Origin: Pseudomonadota bacterium
Lineage (GTDB): Bacteria; Pseudomonadota; Gammaproteobacteria; Burkholderiales; Thiobacillaceae
Assembly: GCA_021802595.1 (NCBI GenBank)
Contig: JAJZRT010000191.1
Location: 1 to 7,119 of the forward strand
Reading direction: 5' to 3'
Length of the DNA stretch: 7,119 nt
The number at the start of each line of letters is the position of its first letter. The stretch's first letter is position 1. The position numbers were made by a program, and so were the translations under genes. This document shows positions 5,287 through 7,119 of this stretch, piece after piece. The notes under the pieces are model-generated. The model searched no databases. It saw nothing but the letters and a program-made list of their open reading frames with translations, and was not told the DNA's origin.

Positions 5287-7119
5287 CTATTCGGTTCTTA
5301 CCCGGAACCATGCCGCATAGAGTGCCGGCAGGAAGAACAGCGTGAGGAAGGTCGCCGCGATCAGTCCGCCCATCACGGCCACCGCCATCGGCCCCCAAAA
5401 GATCGAACGCGACAGCGGAATCATCGCCAGCACCGCGGCCGCGGCGGTGAGGCTGATCGGCCGCATGCGCCGCACTGTGGACTCGACGATCGCGTCCCAC
5501 TGCGACAGGCCGCGCGCGATGTCCTGCTGGATCTGGTCGACCAGGATCACCGAGTTGCGCATGATCATGCCGGACAGCGAAATGATGCCCAGCAGCGCCA
5601 CGAAGCCCATTGGCTGGCCCGTCACCAGCAGCGCGATCGCCACGCCGATGATGCCGAGCGGTGCCGTCAGCACCACCAGCATGGCACGCGAGAAATTGCC
5701 GAGCTGCAGCATCAGCAGGGTCAGCGTGGTGATCACGATCAACGGCCAGGAGGCGCCGATGGCGGCATTCGCCTTGGCGCTGCTTTCCACCGGACCGCCG
5801 ATTTCCAGCCGGAAACCGGGCGGCAACTGGGCCTTGAATCGTGCTACCTGCGGCGCAATCGAATCGATGATGGTCGCCGGTTGCGTCTTGCCCACCGGGT
5901 CGCCGCGCACGGAAATCGTCGGCAGGCGGTCGCGGCGCCAGATCACGCCGTCCTCGAATTCCGGCTTCAGGGTGGCGATCTGTCCCAATGTCACGCTCTG
6001 CCCGTCGAAGCTTCCGACAGGCAGCGACTTCAAGGCTTCGACGTCGCGGTGTTCCCGGCGCGGGATGCGCAGGACCACGTCGATCAAGCGGTCGCCTTCG
6101 CGGAACTGGGTGACGGTCGTGCCCGACAGCTCCATCGCCAGCAGACGGCCGACCGCATCCGAACTGAGGCCGAGCGCCTTGATCTTGTCCTGGTCGAGCT
6201 GGACCCGGATCGCCAGAGACTGCTCGTTCCAGTCCAGATTCACGGCCGTCACCTGCGGCTGGGCGGCGACGATCCTGCGCAATTTCTCGGCCTCGATCTT
6301 GAGCCGCGGAATGTCAGTGCCGGACAGCCGGTATTGCACCGGATAGCCGGCGGGCGGGCCGTATTCGAACCGCACTGCGCGCCCGCGCACGTTGGGGAAA
6401 TCGGTGTCGAACAGTTTGCGGATGCGGGCGATCTCGCGTTCGCGCGCCGGCACGTCCTTCGCAATCACCACCAGTTGCGCGAAATTGCGGTTGTTCAGCC
6501 GCTGGTCCAGCCCCAGCACGAAGCGCGGCGCGCCCTGGCCGATGTAGTCGAGCACGTGCGCCACGTCCTTGTCCTGCCGCAACAGGGTTTCGAGCCGGAT
6601 CGCCTCGGCGCGCGTGGCTTCGATGGACGCGCCTTCGGGCAGCCACATCTCGACCAGGATCTCCAGCCGGTCCGATGCCGGAAAGAACTGCTTCTCGACC
6701 CGCTGCATCGCCGCCAGGCCGATGACCAGCGCAAGCAGCGTCAGCGCGATCACGCTGCGGCGGTGCGCCACGCACCAGGTCACCATGGCGCGGAAGCGCC
6801 GGTAGAACGGCGTCAGGTAGGCCGCGTTCTCATCGGTCACGTGCTCGCTCGGCTTCAGAAGGACGTGGCCGAGATAAGGCGTGACCACCACCGCCACCAG
6901 CCAGGATGAGAGCAGCGCAATCGTCGTCACGGCAAAAATGGCGAAGGTGTATTCGCCGACCACCGACTTGGCCAGCGCGATCGGCAGGAACGCGGTGGCG
7001 GTGAGCAGCGTCCCGGTGAGCATGGGAAACGCGGTCGAATGGAAGGCGTAGGTCGCGGCCTCGAAGCGTCCCCAGCCGGCCTCCAGCTTGTGCGCCATCA
7101 TCTCCACCGCGATGATCGC
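5287..7119 (-). CDS. RND efflux permease, AcrB/HAE1-like, C-terminal 610 residues (partial)
   Basis: The open frame runs off the right edge, leaving 610 residues of an inner-membrane proton-driven efflux pump that normally has about 1020-1050. The first visible residues, AIIAVEMMAHK, align with AcrB from about A409, so the paired TM4 aspartates (D407/D408 in AcrB) should lie just beyond the window. Counting from the edge, the segments are TM5 and TM6 (about 33-82), TM7 (about 122-140), a large periplasmic porter/docking region (about 141-455), then TM8-TM12 (about 457-602). The fragment therefore holds the full second half of the pump. At the TM10 position of AcrB K940 it has Arg, in MIMRNSVILVDQI. 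Substrate cannot be read from the sequence; the hydrophobic/amphiphilic (HAE1) group is more likely than the heavy-metal group, without strong proof. The stop is TAG at 5289-5287. A lipoprotein gene and ppk2 follow on the same strand; the adaptor gene expected upstream is outside the window. Confidence 0.95.
   Translation of the reverse strand, partial: AIIAVEMMAHKLEAGWGRFEAATYAFHSTAFPMLTGTLLTATAFLPIALAKSVVGEYTFAIFAVTTIALLSSWLVAVVVTPYLGHVLLKPSEHVTDENAAYLTPFYRRFRAMVTWCVAHRRSVIALTLLALVIGLAAMQRVEKQFFPASDRLEILVEMWLPEGASIEATRAEAIRLETLLRQDKDVAHVLDYIGQGAPRFVLGLDQRLNNRNFAQLVVIAKDVPAREREIARIRKLFDTDFPNVRGRAVRFEYGPPAGYPVQYRLSGTDIPRLKIEAEKLRRIVAAQPQVTAVNLDWNEQSLAIRVQLDQDKIKALGLSSDAVGRLLAMELSGTTVTQFREGDRLIDVVLRIPRREHRDVEALKSLPVGSFDGQSVTLGQIATLKPEFEDGVIWRRDRLPTISVRGDPVGKTQPATIIDSIAPQVARFKAQLPPGFRLEIGGPVESSAKANAAIGASWPLIVITTLTLLMLQLGNFSRAMLVVLTAPLGIIGVAIALLVTGQPMGFVALLGIISLSGMIMRNSVILVDQIQQDIARGLSQWDAIVESTVRRMRPISLTAAAAVLAMIPLSRSIFWGPMAVAVMGGLIAATFLTLFFLPALYAAWFRVRTE

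Noticed and set aside
4697..5500. An upstream extension of the ppk2 frame that would give a 537-residue protein
   Set aside because: The extra residues resemble no domain and overlap the lipoprotein gene and the RND C-terminus. The GTG with AAAGGAGG directly before it gives a normal PPK2 length.
4765..6909. A 714-codon open frame on the plus strand, opposite the RND, lipoprotein and ppk2 genes
   Set aside because: It is rich in Arg, His, Gln and Asp with no domain or membrane pattern, as expected of a frame antisense to a GC-rich gene. The opposite strand carries clear RND and lipoprotein motifs.

Overview
The window is GC-rich, densely coding bacterial chromosome with no mobile element, CRISPR array, rRNA or tRNA that I can see. 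The DUF484-xerC pairing, an RND pump of Proteobacterial type, a PAS-GGDEF-EAL protein and a single-domain PPK2 all point to Proteobacteria. I infer a betaproteobacterium from the general look of the proteins; the sequence alone does not prove the lineage.

Left part, plus strand (1-3880): the last 31 codons of a DUF484-family gene run straight into xerC, the chromosome-dimer-resolution recombinase, which appears to start on a TTG that overlaps the DUF484 stop. A 93-bp gap holding a perfect 7-bp inverted repeat separates xerC from a 933-residue membrane-anchored cyclic-di-GMP enzyme with the order TM, periplasmic domain, TM, HAMP, PAS, PAS, GGDEF, EAL. Both catalytic halves keep their key residues. 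The GGDEF half has lost the product-inhibition I-site, and the EAL half has an altered loop 6.

Right part, minus strand (3887-7119): reading in the direction of transcription, the C-terminal 610 residues of an RND efflux permease (cut by the window edge), then after 33 bp a 186-residue lipoprotein of unknown function, then ppk2, whose GTG start overlaps the lipoprotein stop. The last two genes have nearly identical strong ribosome-binding sites. Spacing and overlap indicate one transcript, placing a polyphosphate:nucleotide phosphotransferase behind an envelope pump and a lipoprotein. The two halves converge, with only 6 bp between the stop codons of the c-di-GMP enzyme and ppk2, and no intrinsic terminator is visible there.

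There is no gene-free stretch above 93 bp. Nothing here is clearly a new system. The points most worth a second look are the unrecognised lipoprotein in its RND-PPK2 operon, the c-di-GMP enzyme lacking an I-site, and the inverted repeat in front of it.
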